Shown piece after piece: positions 12,395-24,894 of a stretch of DNA of 64,000 nt (its first letter is position 1; the number at the start of each line of letters is the position of its first letter). The notes below the pieces were generated by a model. The model saw only the letters and a list, made by a program, of their open reading frames with translations. It was not told the DNA's origin and did no database searches. The position numbers were made by a program, and so were the translations under genes. The DNA is from Xylocopa sonorina (taxonomy: Eukaryota > Arthropoda > Insecta > Hymenoptera > Apidae), in assembly GCF_050948175.1 (NCBI RefSeq), contig NW_027490264.1, forward strand, positions 124,001 to 188,000. Reading direction: 5' to 3'.

Positions 12395-12888
12395 GCCAAT
12401 ACGGGGTTCCAGAACCTGGGTGTCCATGAAGTACCCATCCCCACTTCCTCGTGACGGAACCTGGCCGTCGGGCTTACCCGGCGGCTAACGGATCACTGGG
12501 GTTATTGAATAATTCTGCGACTCGGGGGTTTGGTGCATTATTAATATGCCCAAACTAGTCTGAGCCACATTCATAAAGTAAAATTGAACAAGACTGAGGC
12601 TGGCAGTCTGGATCATCAATAAATTTGGCCAAACTGATTCATCTTAAATAAAAAAGGGTCAGAGTGAGCGCGATCGCGTACACGTAGTGAGGTCGCCTAA
12701 ATGACGGACCTCAGGCGCACTAGCTGAAGTACTCACGCACGGGGAACGCGCCGCGGCACATTTGGATTTTCCCATCGCACGTTTCACTGAGCTGTGTCTA
12801 ACTGGGCGGTTGATGGTAGATTCCGTTTGCTTATACCCGTCCGGATGAGGAAGCACACCCGATAACCGTTCTGGTGCAGGGCAGACAA
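12395..12888 (+). mobile_element. GC-rich retroposon-like unit 2 (~494 bp)
   Basis: Second copy of the same unit, clearly diverged from unit 1 and about 36 bp shorter. It begins GCCAATACGGGGTTCC and ends GGGCAGACAAA, followed by AATCTT and then resumed satellite (CTCAATACATCAAAAG). The 65-codon minus frame at 12659-12856 has no counterpart in unit 1 that I can support. Confidence 0.5.
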
Positions 12889-12894
12889 AATCTT

Positions 12895-15700
12895 CTCAAT
12901 ACATCAAAAGCATGTAAAGCCCACAGTTCTTTGTAGTAGAATAGCATTTAGATGCCTGGGTTTCGAAGTAATATAGTTTCAATGCTTCTTAAAACGCGAT
13001 ACCAAATCTCACGTCTATGTTTCATGATAAGATATAATATTCATTGCGAACTGTCACATATACCTCGTATTCATCACAAAAGAATGTAAATGCGACACTT
13101 CCTTGCTAGGTAACAGCGTTTGCTTATGTCTACGTATCGAAGCAGTAGAGTTCTAATGCTTCTTAAATCGCCATATCGCATCTCATTTTTATGTTCCAGG
13201 ATAAGATATACTATTCATTGTGGAGTGTTATGTATACCTCGTATTCACTTCAAAAGAATGTAAACGCGACACTTCCTTGCCAGGAAATAGCGTTTGTAGA
13301 TGTCTACGTATCGTAGTGGTAGAATTCTAATGCTTCTCAAAACGCGATATCGCTACTCATTACTATGTTTCATGATAATATATAAAATACATCGTGAAGT
13401 GTTATGTATACCTTGTATTCACTTCAAAAGAATGTAAATGCGACACATCCTTGCCAGGAAATAGCGTTTGCAGATGTCTACGTATCAAAGCAATAGGGTT
13501 CTAATGCTTCTCAAATCGTCATATCGCATCTCATTTCTATGTTTCATGATTAGATATAATATTCATTGCGACGTGTCATGTATACCTCGTATTCCTTTCA
13601 AATGAATATAAACGCGACACTTCCTTGCCAGGAAATAGCGTTTGTAGATGTCTACGTATCGAAGCAATAGATATCTGATGCTTCATAAATGGCCATATCA
13701 CATCTCATTTCTATGTTTCGTGATAAGATATAATATTCATTGCGAAGTGCCATGTATACCTCGCATACACTTCAATTGAATGTATGTGCAACACTTCCTT
13801 GCTAGGAAATAGCGTTTGCAGATGTCTACGTATCGAAGCAATAGAATTCTAATGCTTCTTAAATCGTCATATCGCATCTCATTTCTATGCTTCATGATAA
13901 AATATAATATTCATTGTGGAGTGTTGTGTATACCTCGTATTCACTTCAAAAGAATGTAAAGGCGACACTTCCTTGCCAGGAAATAGCGTTTGCAGATGTC
14001 TACGTATCGAAGCAATAGATATCTGATGCTTCATAAATCGCCATATCACATCTCAATTCTATGCTTCGTGATAAGACATAATATTCATTGCGAAGTGCCA
14101 TGTATACCGCGCATACACTTCAATTGAATGTATGTTCAACACTTCTTTGCTAGGAAATAGCGTTTGCAGATGTCTACGTATCGAAGCAATAGAATTCTAA
14201 TGCTTCTTAAATCGTCATATCGCATCTCATTTTTATGCTTCATGATAAGATATAATATTCATTGTGGAGTGTTATGTATACCTCGTATTCACTTCAAAAG
14301 AATGTAAACGCGACACTTTCTTGCCAGGAAATAGCGTTTGCAGATGTCTACGTATCGTAGCATTAGAGTTCTAATGCTCCTCTGTACGCTATATCGGTAC
14401 TCATTACTATGTTTCATGATAATATATAATATTCATTGCGGAGTGTTATGTATACCTCGTATTCACTTCAAAAGAATGTAAATGCGACACTTCCTTGCCA
14501 GGAATTAACGTTTGCAGATGTCTACGTATCGAAGAAATATATATCTGATGCTTCATAAATCGCCATATCACATCTCAATTCTATGCTTCATGATAAGAAA
14601 TGATACTCATTGCGATGTGCCATGTATACCTCGCATACACTTCAATTGAATGTATGTGCAACACTTCCTTGCTAGGAAATAGCGTTTGCAGATGTCTACG
14701 TATCGAAGCAATAGAATTCTAATGCTTCTTAAATCGTCATATCGCATCTCATTTCTATGCTTCATGATAAGATATAATATTCATTGCGAAGTGTCATGTA
14801 TACCTCGTATTCCTTTCAAATGAATGTAAACGCGACACTTCCTTGCCAGGAAATAGCGTTTGCAGATGTCTACGTATCGAAGCAATAGATATCTGATGCT
14901 TCATAAATCGCCATATCACATCTCATTTCTATGTTTCATGATAAGATATAATATTCATTGCGAAGTGCCATGTATACCTCGCATACACTTCAATTGAATG
15001 TATGTGCAACACTTCCTTGCTAGGAAATAGCGTTTGCAGATATCTACATATCGAAGCAATAGAATTCTAATGCTTCTTAAATCATCATATCGCATCTCAT
15101 TTCTATGCTTCATGATAAGATATAATATTCATTGTGGAGTGTTATGTATACCTCGTATTCACTTCAAAAGAATGTAAACGCGACACTTCCTTGCCAGGAA
15201 ATAGCTTTTTTAGATTTCCACGTATCGTAGTGGTAGAATTCTAATGCATCTCAAAACGCGATATCGCTACTCATTACTATGTTTCATGATAATATATAAT
15301 ATTTATTGTGTTATGTATACATTATTATTATTATTAGTGTTATGTATACCTCGTATTCACTTCAAAAGAATGTAAATGCGACACTTCCTTGCCAGGAATT
15401 AACGTTTGCAGATGTCTACGTATCGAAGCAATAGATATCTGATGCTTCATAAATCGCCATATCACATCTCAATTCTATGCTTCATGATAAGATATAATAT
15501 ACATTGCGAAGTGCCATGTATACCTCGCATACACTTCAATTGAATGTATGTGGAACACTTCCTTGCTAGGAAATAGCGTTTGCAGATGTCTACGTATCGA
15601 AGCAATAGAATTCTAATGCTTCTTAATTCGCCATATTACAACTCATTTCCATGTTTCATGATAGGACATAATATTCATTGCGATGTGTTATGTATTCCTC
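12895..15700 (+). repeat. 174-bp satellite, plus orientation, with dimeric higher-order pattern
   Basis: About 16 monomers. A variant carrying ATATCTGATGCTTCATAAAT starts near 13671, 14019, 14541, 14889 and 15435. The spacings are 348, 522, 348 and 546 bp, i.e. 2, 3, 2 and 3 monomers, the last with 24 extra bases. Variant monomers alternate with ones carrying ATTCTAATGCTTCTTAAATC, giving an A-B or A-B-C higher-order repeat. No gene. Confidence 0.88.
15310..15345 (+). repeat. Short ATT microsatellite inserted in a monomer
   Basis: A run of ATT repeats near 15321 is bracketed by two copies of GTGTTATGTATAC (about 15308 and 15338), adding 24 bases to the local period. Looks like a slippage or template-switch insertion. 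Confidence 0.75.
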
Positions 15701-18094
15701 GTCTGCACTTCAAAAGAATGTAACTGCCACACTTCCTTGCTAGAAAAGGCGTTTCCAGATGTCCACGTGTCGAAGCAATGAAGTTCTAATGCCTCCTAAA
15801 ACGCGAAATCGCATAGCAGGTCTATGTTTCATGATGAGATATATTATTAATTGCGAAGTGTCATGTGTACATCGTCTATACTTCAAAAGAATGTAAAAGC
15901 CACACTTGCATGCTAGGAAATGCGTTTCTAGGTGTCTACGTATCGAAGCAATGAAGTCCTAATGCCTCTTGAAATGTGAAATCGCATGGCAGTTCTATGT
16001 TTCATGATAAGATATAATATTCATTGCGAAGTCTTATGTACACCTCGTCTACACTTCAAAAGAATGTAAATGCCACACCTCCTTTCTAGGAAATGCGTTT
16101 TCAGATATCAACGTATAGAACCAATAGTGTTCCAATATTTCTTAAAACGCGATATAGAATCTCGTTTCTATGTTCCATGATATGATATAGTATTCATTAC
16201 GAAGTGTTTTGTACAGCTCGTCTACACATCAAAAGAATGTAAATGCCACATTTCCTTCCTAGGAAATAGCGTTTCCAGATTTCACGTATCGAAGCAATAC
16301 AGTTCTAATGTTCCTTTAAGCGCGATATCGCATCTCAATTCTATGTTGCATGATAAGCTTTAATATTCACAGCGAATTGTTATGTATACCTCGTCTACAC
16401 ATCAAACGAATGTAAATGCCACATTTCCTTGCTAGGAAATAGCGTTTCCAGATTTCTACGTATCGAAGCTATAGGGTTGTAATGCTTCTTAAAACGCGAC
16501 ATCGCACCTCAGTTCTATGTATCACGATAAGATATAATATTCATTGCGAAGAGATATGTATAACTCGTCTACAGTTGAAAGGAATGTAAATTCCACACCT
16601 CCTTTCTAGGAAATGCGTTTCCAGATGTCTACGTATCGAAGCAACAGAGTTCTTATGCTTCTTAAAGAGCGATATCGCATCGCAGTTCTATGTTTCATGA
16701 TAAGATATAGTTATTGATTGCGAAGTGTTATGTATACCTCGTCTACATTTCCAAAGAATGTAAATGCCACACATCCTTGCTAAGAAATGCGTTTCCAGAT
16801 TTCTACGTATCGAAGAAATACAGTTCTAATGCTCCTTTAAACGCGATATAGCATCTTAATTCTATGGTTCATGATAGGTTATAATATTCACAGCGAAGTG
16901 TTATGTATACCTCGTATACACTTGAAATGAATTTAAATGCCACACTTCCTTTCTAGGGAATAGCGTTCCCAGATTTCTACGTATCGAAGCAATAGAGTTG
17001 TAATGCTGCTTAAAACGCGATATCGCATCTCATATCTATGTTTCGTGATATGACATAATATTCATTGCGAAGTGTTATGTATACCTCGTCTACACTTCAA
17101 ATGAATGTAAATGTCACACGTCCTTGCTCGGAGATAGCGTTTCCAGATGTCTACGTATTGAAGCAATAGATTTCTAATGCTTCTATAAACGAGATATAAC
17201 ATCTCAGTTCTATGTTTTACGATACGATATAATATTCATTGCGAAGTGTTATGTATAACTCGTCTACACTTCAAAATAATGTAAATGTCGCACGTCCTAG
17301 CTAAGAAAGAGCGTTTCCGGATGTCTACGTATCGAAGCAATGTAATTCTATTGCTTCTTAAAACGCGATATCGGATCTTATTTCTATGTTTCATGTTAAG
17401 ATATAATATTCATTGCGAAGTGTTATGTATAACTCGTCTACAGTTCAAAAGATTGTAAATGCCATACATCCTTGCTAGGAAATGCGTTTCCAGATATCTA
17501 CGTATCGAAGCACTAGCATCTCATTACTGTGTTTCATGATAAGATATAATATTCATATGCAAATGCCACACTTCTTGGATAGGAAATTGCGTTTCTAGAT
17601 GTCTACGCATCGAAGCAATGGATTTCTAACTCTTTATAAAACGCGATATCGCATATCAGTTCTAAGTCACATGATAAGATGTAATTTCAATGCAACGCGT
17701 TATGTATATCTCCTCTACACTTTAAACGAATGTAAATGCATCACTTCCTTGCTACGGAATTTCGTTTCTATATCTGAAGGTTTAGAAGCAATAGAGTTCT
17801 AATGCTTCGTAAAACGCGGCTGCGCATCTTACTTCTATATTTCTTGATAAGATGTAATATTCATAGCATCGCGTTATGTTCATCTGCTTCTGCACATGAA
17901 TTGAGTGTGAACCCTACACTTTCTTGCCCGAGGATAGCGTTTCTAGATGTCCAGGTGCCGAAGCATTTTATTGTCATGCTTCATGCACCTCAATATCGCA
18001 TTTCATATAAACAGTTCAAAGTAAGTTAGAAGGTTGTAAAGCTCTATGCATCGCATTATGCTTATCTGCTTTTGTGCTTTATAATGCTCTGGGA
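15701..18094 (+). repeat. Old edge subfamily of the satellite (left flank of E2)
   Basis: About 13-14 plus monomers that differ from the core: AAATGCCACAC replaces AAATGCGACAC, many have AGGAAATGCGTTTCC in place of AGGAAATAGCGTTTGC, and identity falls further toward 18094. The same subfamily in mirror image flanks E3 on its right (60910-62800). Open frames at 17599-17802 and 17802-18029 are mirrored at 61212-61415 and 60994-61212; they are satellite frames, not genes. Confidence 0.85.
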
Positions 18095-18686
18095 TGTGAG
18101 AAGGTCCTCAACCATCCTTAACCCCCTAAAGAGAAGTCAAAAGTCCAGCGGCCCTGCAGGTGGGCCATGGGAGCGTGGCCTGCGAGGCGCTACGCAATTT
18201 AAATGATCAGGGGGATCCCCACAAGGACACCCAAGGGGGCGAGTAGAGGAAATCGCCGAAGTCCACTGATCGATGGACCCGAACAATACCGAAGCCTACA
18301 GCCCACTCCTCCAAGGAGCCCCGAGGAGGATCCAGGAGACCCGAGGACCACCAGCGAATTCAAGGAACCTGATGAAGAGAACGTGAGAGCTTATTCGCTA
18401 AAGCGTTCCGTTTCTTGTGTCGCATATTGTATATTGTATCTTATATCGTGAAGCGAGTTATGATACCCGGTAATTCGCGGCGTGTTGCGTAGTTTCCCGT
18501 AGCCCTTGTTAGTTAAACCCACGACGAGACCATAAATAAACATGCCGTGACTTCAGTATCTCGCGACCTGAGTGTGTGTACTTGGCTAGGCGTAGTCGAG
18601 AGGAGGAGCATTTCGAAGTTTCAAGGGTTGTTCCGCCCCAGGGTTCCCTGGGTCGTGTAGTCTATCCCTTTGCTACTTTCTGAGCA
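18095..18686 (+). mobile_element. LTR of a truncated LTR retrotransposon, E2 copy (592 bp)
   Basis: Begins TGTGAGAAGG, ends TTCTGAGCA, followed by GC and TGGCGCCC. TATA-like words (CATATTGTATATTGTATC, about 18422-18440) precede AATAAA at 18535-18540, giving a credible U3-R-U5 order. The inner 82-codon frame (18203-18451) is identical in translation to the E1 copy. Length equals the E1 and E3 copies exactly. Plus satellite ends at its left edge, while the very diverged satellite-like sequence on its right reads minus. Confidence 0.78.
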
Positions 18687-18840
18687 GCTGGCGCCCAAGA
18701 AAAGTTGTACGTGAGCGGATACCTTGGAACGATTGATCGCTTTAGATTAAAGTACGTTTTACACATTAAAGCATTTAGATAATTAACCCCTTCGATCTTC
18801 CCTGACTTACTATATACAGGTTTCCGTCACAACTAATAGG
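18687..18840 (+). mobile_element. Primer-binding-site-like sequence and leader after the E2 LTR
   Basis: TGGCGCCCAAG at 18689-18699 matches the usual start of a lysine-tRNA primer binding site, two bases after the LTR. About 150 bp of leader-like sequence follows and then the element stops, with no gag or pol. The right limit is approximate. Confidence 0.5.
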
Positions 18841-19050
18841 AACCATCACTTTACATAGATATATAGAACACACATAGTTTTAAACGTAGAATTGAGAATT
18901 TGAGAACTTACTTTGAAACGCTAGTAGTGAGGAATTCCATCGGATTTCATAGAAATTCAGAACTTACTTGCTATGAAACATAGGCAGATAAGGGCCATCG
19001 CGTTGCTTAGAACTTTAGAACTTGCTTATTTCAACAAAGAATTTATATTG
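18841..19050 (-). repeat. Very diverged satellite-like stretch, minus orientation, in E2
   Basis: Mirror image of 5050-5265: AGAACTTACTTTGAAACG and CATAGGCAGATAAGGGCC match reversed diverged monomers only loosely. No gene. Confidence 0.35.
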
Positions 19051-22000
19051 GCTTCGTCCGTTCTTTTAGAAGAGTTTTTGATAAACCACATACTTTTCAC
19101 GCTTCTGATATCTTTGAAAGTTCGCGAGATGTAATCGTTTAAGTTTTAAAATGATTACTTAGTGTGGATTATTATTTTGTAACTCGCTCATAAACGAGTC
19201 TGCATAGGATTTAATCCATAAGTTTTTAATCCTGGAATTTATGCAGTTATTTGTTATTCACTTATTGCTCAAACGACAAAGATTCTGACCACTTCAAAAT
19301 GGTTGACTTCCATCAATTTTCTTAAAAATTGAAATACTGCCCAAGTGCTTGCATTAAAGACTGTAATTAAAGCTTTCGAAACATTTTACCTCTTATAGAT
19401 GAATTCTGGAATTGAAATTGAATGTTTGACATTTCTAACTCCTGTTTAGACATCTTTCTATTGGAATGTTCAAGTATTTTTCATATTCGTAATTATTAAA
19501 AATGTTTTACTTGATTCTTTAATTTAATATTTAGAATTTTCTGAGAAATATTTTTTATCGTAATGAACTATATAATTGCAATTATAATTCTTTATGAAAT
19601 AATAATACCAGAAAGGTATGTATCCATTCGTGTAGTTTTGTAAAGAGTATTTAATCTTACTATCTAAAATGAAGCATTGAGATCTGTTTACAATCTAATG
19701 GAATTTAATTACCTTTTGATTCAAATTCACAATGATAATCTTCCATAGTTCAACAATTTTGTGAGCTGTCCTCAGGAATCCGCAGCTCAGTACTTATAAA
19801 ATGAACGACACAAAGAACAGCCTAACGAAACGTATTCGAACCGATTTTTCAATACTAATCTTATCATGTTTAACTTATGCTGCAAACTATTGAAATGCCC
19901 TTCGAAAAGTGTTTATTCACAGTGAAGTAAACGGTAAGTATTACGCCTTCCACCACTGTTTACAATACGTATGTTTCATTTACTATCAAAACCGTGAGTA
20001 TTATCGCCTTTCTTTACTTTTTGTAACCTTCAATGCCTTCATGTTACAGATCGTTAAACTTGCTTTAAAATGCTCTATCGTATTACGGAAGAATGGACAT
20101 ACCAATTCATTTTAAAAAATGAAGGTAACCTTCACATGTCCAACATAACTCCACTTACAAAAAAACTATTTTCATCAACGGATGGCCCCTTTGTACTATG
20201 CAATTTTATATTAGCAAAAACTTCTATGAAACTTTAAGTTTCGTGGATATCTGACGTGCTAATTATTACTGCCCCACCCTGTATATTGTTATGGATATTG
20301 TTATGGATGTGTAAAACAAGGCAACGATGAACAGAGTTAAATTTAATATTATGATGTTTATTATTTTACTCATAGCATATTTGTTTTTCTGGAATTTTGC
20401 CAAAAAACAATGTTCACGATGTCGACAGATGAATATATTTGCCTTAGAATTACAAGAGCCAACAATTTCGAAAGTAGAATATTTCTTTACTACGCTAATC
20501 GAATCCTTGCAAACGTTAAGTAAAGTGCGTGCCTTTCAAAACAGTCAGATGCAGATTACGATACAACGTTTCCAAGAAATGGTACGTGCCACTGTTTTTT
20601 AATTTCCGTTTATTTAATCAAGGGAAATTTAATTGAAATATCCGCAAAATTTGAGGACAAAAAGTTATTGTAATTTTACGCAACATATATGGTGGTGATA
20701 AAGGATAAGTATATGGAACTGAAAATGGAAAGTAGCGCGCAGAAGAAGAAACTGATGGAGCTACAAGGTAGATTGATACATCCGTCAAATGATGATTCTA
20801 GGTTAATAAAATCTGTTAATCAAAGAACTATTACAAAAATCAAGTATAATCAATATTACTTCTGCTCAAAGGCTATAATAGAATTGTACCGAAATGGGTA
20901 CAAAACAGGCCATTATATCTATACTTTCTATTCTATGCAAAGGCAAATATTTCAAAGAGAAAAGATGTGTTACTTAAAAATTAATTATGTTCCTAGATAT
21001 CTCACTAATTCAGGCTTCTTGTCTTGCAGAACTAATCATTCATTTAACATGTAAAGGGGTCCAAGAATAGTAAAAGATTTTTATATTTCATAGCCTCACT
21101 TGATACGTCGATTGGATCACGTAAAATATCGGACATTAATTGCATCTACATCTTCAGACCTTAAATATATAATTGCAACAACATATTTAATAGCGTTTTA
21201 ATAACATTTTTCTAATTGTTTATATCTATGTCTAATAAATATATATTAATCGAATAAGTTGCTTTACCAAAGAATAAAAGTATCTGAGGCTTACAAATCG
21301 GAGCATTACATAACAAACGTGCATCACATATATAATATTACATGTAATAAAAGATGAAGACCAAAAAGATCGTACATAAGTTGAATCCACAATGCGGTCA
21401 TAGAGATACGGAAATGGCAAAAATTCCAAACAATAATTTAAAAAATTCAAAAAGGGGGGAGTGAAAATCCATCTCCTTGACGATGATAAGGAACAAGTCT
21501 GCCTCATGCACTACAATATCCCAAACAGCCAGCGATTGGCACGCCAATGACAACGGATGGAACGAATTCCGTGACAGAACTGTGCTAACAAAGTACTCCT
21601 ACTCTGCTTTCGAAATGGCATACTGTTAGTACTGGGGCGGCATTCGTATCACGGCACTATTAAAGCACCGAGATATAGCACACGGGCTACACGGCCGTGA
21701 CAATGACACTATCAGCTCACCATAGCTACACGCGTGGTTGTGGCGTAGGCTGACATTTACTAATGGGGAAGCTGTTTCCATAAAAATTATAAGCAAATAT
21801 GAAAAATGACTAAACTGTGCAATTTATTTATTTTGATTCCAATATAGATACACCGGCACAAAACAAAGATATAAGAACTCGATTTTATTATTTTCTATAA
21901 GCTAGCTCGATAGGGCGATTTTTTCCATAAAGTCGATAATTACTTTGTCATAAAAATATATACACTTGTTTTATATATATTTTCTTCAATTTATTGTTAC

Positions 22001-22589
22001 AAATTCATGCAATTGAGGGTTACATTAAATACAATGACAGCATGTTATTTCAAAAATTGCACAAGGCGAAGCTAGGGACGCAACAGCATGAATTTTTATT
22101 TTATAAGTAATATTTTTTTTATAAATAATATTTTTAGTCTATGATGGATTGAAAGAAATATATACGACTCGCTCAATAAATATAAATATAGGAAAACGAC
22201 CATCAAAATGTCTATCAATACCCATATGCTGAACATCTACTGACATCTAACGATTCTAATTTGTATGAAAGCACAGGTTCCCCATTGCCAAATGTGATCC
22301 TGCGTCATTGCTGAGGAGATTCATGAATGGAGCGATGATACGCGTGTCACCATGGTGCTGGTTCTGCGCGATTCGCTTGTCTAGAACGTGCTGGTTACAC
22401 GTTCTGGCATTTTAGTCAACGAATCCGGTCACAGATGACTACGAATCATTTGACACTCCACGGAAGTGGCAATATAGTGCCGGCATGGTGTCGCTACCAT
22501 CTTGCCGTTTGATATCTGGGATGCTTTTTAGTGCATTATTCGGAATTGAATTTGAACACATAGCTACTTAATCGCAAATTTGTATTTAC
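19051..22589 (-). repeat. E2: inverted copy of the E core
   Basis: Reverse complement of E1 from about 5050 back to about 1520, with scattered substitutions and small indels (for example a duplicated GGATATTGTTAT word near 20290). E1 positions 1-1520 are missing here: homology stops at 22588, after TAATCGCAAATTTGTATT, and an LTR-like fragment follows. Frames such as 19909-20115 and 21232-21507 have no recognisable domains. The stretch holds the gene-like remnant at 20327-21054 and a possible transposon end near 20270-20290. Confidence 0.8.
20327..21054 (+). pseudogene. Best-preserved copy of the gene-like remnant in E2
   Basis: A frame from ATG 20327 runs 85 codons to a possible splice donor (ATG|GTACGT at 20582). 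It has an N-terminal hydrophobic segment (about residues 9-24) and then a polar, helix-prone part with a CSRC motif. A second frame, 20704-21054, is in phase if an acceptor AG at 20702-20703 is used; it is lysine/glutamine-rich at its start. No family is recognised. E1 carries a stop in the first part, and E3 has a one-base deletion there and lacks the second part. The proposed splicing is inference only, and the real status may be non-coding. Confidence 0.35.
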
Positions 22590-23030
22590 TGTGACGTGGT
22601 GAAGTCACAAGGCTCGCTCACCCCCCCCCCCCCCCTGCTTCGGTTAGACTAGCCCGCAGATCACAACCCATGCGAGAAGCGCGACACGGACCATCGCGAT
22701 AGCTGTATTTGCGAGGACCGTCAAATACACGATGGTAGAACCATCCCCCTCCCCCCCCCACCGTTCGTTTCTCACTCTCCGTTCGACGGATTAGACTGGC
22801 GAGCTGATGAAAGAAGCGATATAAGATAATAAGACCGCAGGTTCGCGGAAGGGCTGTGCGCCGAGGTAGCGTGACGGGCTCGACGGTGGAGGAGTCGGGA
22901 AGTGAGCAAGAAGAGACCCTGAAGCCCGAAGGATAGGATCCAGAGCTCTGCAACGATAAGACCGCTGCCATAGTCCATGGAGACAAACAGGATGGTTCTC
23001 GGGTGTGAGAAGGACCTCTACCCCTCCCCA
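22590..23030 (+). mobile_element. LTR-like fragment with poly-C run at the E2/minus-satellite junction
   Basis: A 441-bp CpG-rich block between E2 and minus satellite. It starts TGTGACGTGG, similar to the starts of S1 (TGTTACGTC) and of 10201 (TGTCACGTC), and ends CCTCCCCA. Near its right end TGTGAGAAGGACCTCTACCC resembles the start of the 592-bp LTR (TGTGAGAAGGTCCTCAACC). A run of 15 C lies at 22621-22635, with a second C-rich patch near 22741-22761. No target duplication is visible, as the flanks are unrelated sequences. The frame at 22618-23097 is low-complexity and not supported as a gene. Confidence 0.5.
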
Positions 23031-24894
23031 TTAGAACTCTATTGCTTCGATACGTAGACATCTGGAAACGTAATTTCCTAGAGAGGAAGTGTCGCATTTA
23101 CATTCTTTTGAGGTGAATACGAGGTATACATATCACTCCACAATGCATATTATATCTTATCATGAAACATAGAAATGAGATGCGATATCGCGATTTAAGA
23201 AGCTTTAGAACTCTATTGCTTCGATACGTAGACATCTGCAAACGCTAATTCCTAGCAAGGAAGTGTCGCATTTACATTATTTCGGAGCGAATACGAGGTA
23301 TACATAGCACTTCGCAATGAATATTATATCTTATCATGAAACATAGATATGGGATGCGATATCCCGTCTTAAAAAGCATGAGAACTCTAATGCTACGATA
23401 CGTAGCCATCTGCAAACGCTATTTCCAAGCAAGGAAGTGTCGCATTTACATTCTTTTGAAGTGAATGCGATGTATACATAACATTGCACAATGAATACTA
23501 TATCTTATCATGAAACATAGAAATGTGATGCGATATCGCGTTTTAAGAATCATTGGAACTCAATTGTTTCGACACGTAGTCATCTGGAAACGCTATTTCC
23601 AAGCAAGGAAGTGTCCCATTTACATCCTTTTGAAGTGAATACGAGGTATACACGACACTTCGCAATGAATATTATATATTATCATGAGACATAGAAATGG
23701 GATGCGATATCGCTATCTATGAAGCAATAGATCTCTACTGCTTCGACCCGTAGATATCTGGAAACGTAATTTCCTAGGAAGGAAGTGTCGATTTACATCC
23801 CTTCTATGTATAGACGAGGTATACATGACACTTCACAATGAATATTATATCATATCATGAAACATAGAAATGAGATGTGACTTCTCGTTTTAAGAAGTAT
23901 TAGAACTCTATTCCTACGATACGTAGACATCTGCAAACGCTATTTCCTAGCATGGAAGTAGCGCATTTACATTCTTGTGAAGTGTAATCGAGGTATACAT
24001 GACACTTCGCAATGAATATTATATCTTATTATGAACCATAGGAATGAGGTGCTATATCGCGTTTTGAGAAGCTTTAGAACTCTATTGCTTATATACGTAG
24101 ACATCTGAAAACTTTATTTCCTAGGAAGGAAATGTCGCATTTACATTCCATTGAAGTGAACACGAGGTATACGTGACAATTCGCAATGAATGTTATATCT
24201 TATCATGAAACATAGAAATGAGATGCGACATCTCGTTTTAAGAAGAATTAGAGCTCTATTGCTACGATACGTAGATATCTGCAAACGCTATTTCCTAGCA
24301 TGGTAGTGTCGCATTTACATTCCATTGAAGTGAATACGAGGTATGCATGACACTTCGCAATGGATATTATATCTTATCATAAAACATAGAAATGTGACAC
24401 GACATCTCGTTCTAAGAAGTATTAGAACTCTATTCTTACGATACGTGGTCATCTGGAAACGCTATTTCCTAGCTAGGAAGTGTCGCATTTACATTCTTTT
24501 GAAGTGAATACGAGGTATACATAACACGCCATAATGAATATTATATCTTATCATGAAACATGCAGTGAGATGCGATATCGCGTTTTAAGAAGCATTAGAA
24601 CTATATTGCTACGATAAGTAGACATCTGCAAATGCTATTTCCTAGCAAGGAAGTGTCGCATTTACATTCTTTTGAAGTGAATACGAGGTATACCTACGTC
24701 TCCGCAATGAATATCATATCTGATCATGAAACATAGAAATGAGATGCGATATCGCTATTTAAGAAGCATTAGAGCACAATTGCTTCGATACCGAGACAAC
24801 TACAAACGCTATTTTCTAGCATGGAAGTGTCGCATTTACATTCTTTTGAAGTGAATACGCGGTATACGTGACACTTCGCAATGAATATTACATC

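Noticed and set aside
22618..23097. 159-codon minus-strand open frame, the longest in the window
   Set aside because: It starts in satellite, crosses the LTR-like fragment boundary and ends through the poly-C run as a glycine tract; no domain and low complexity.
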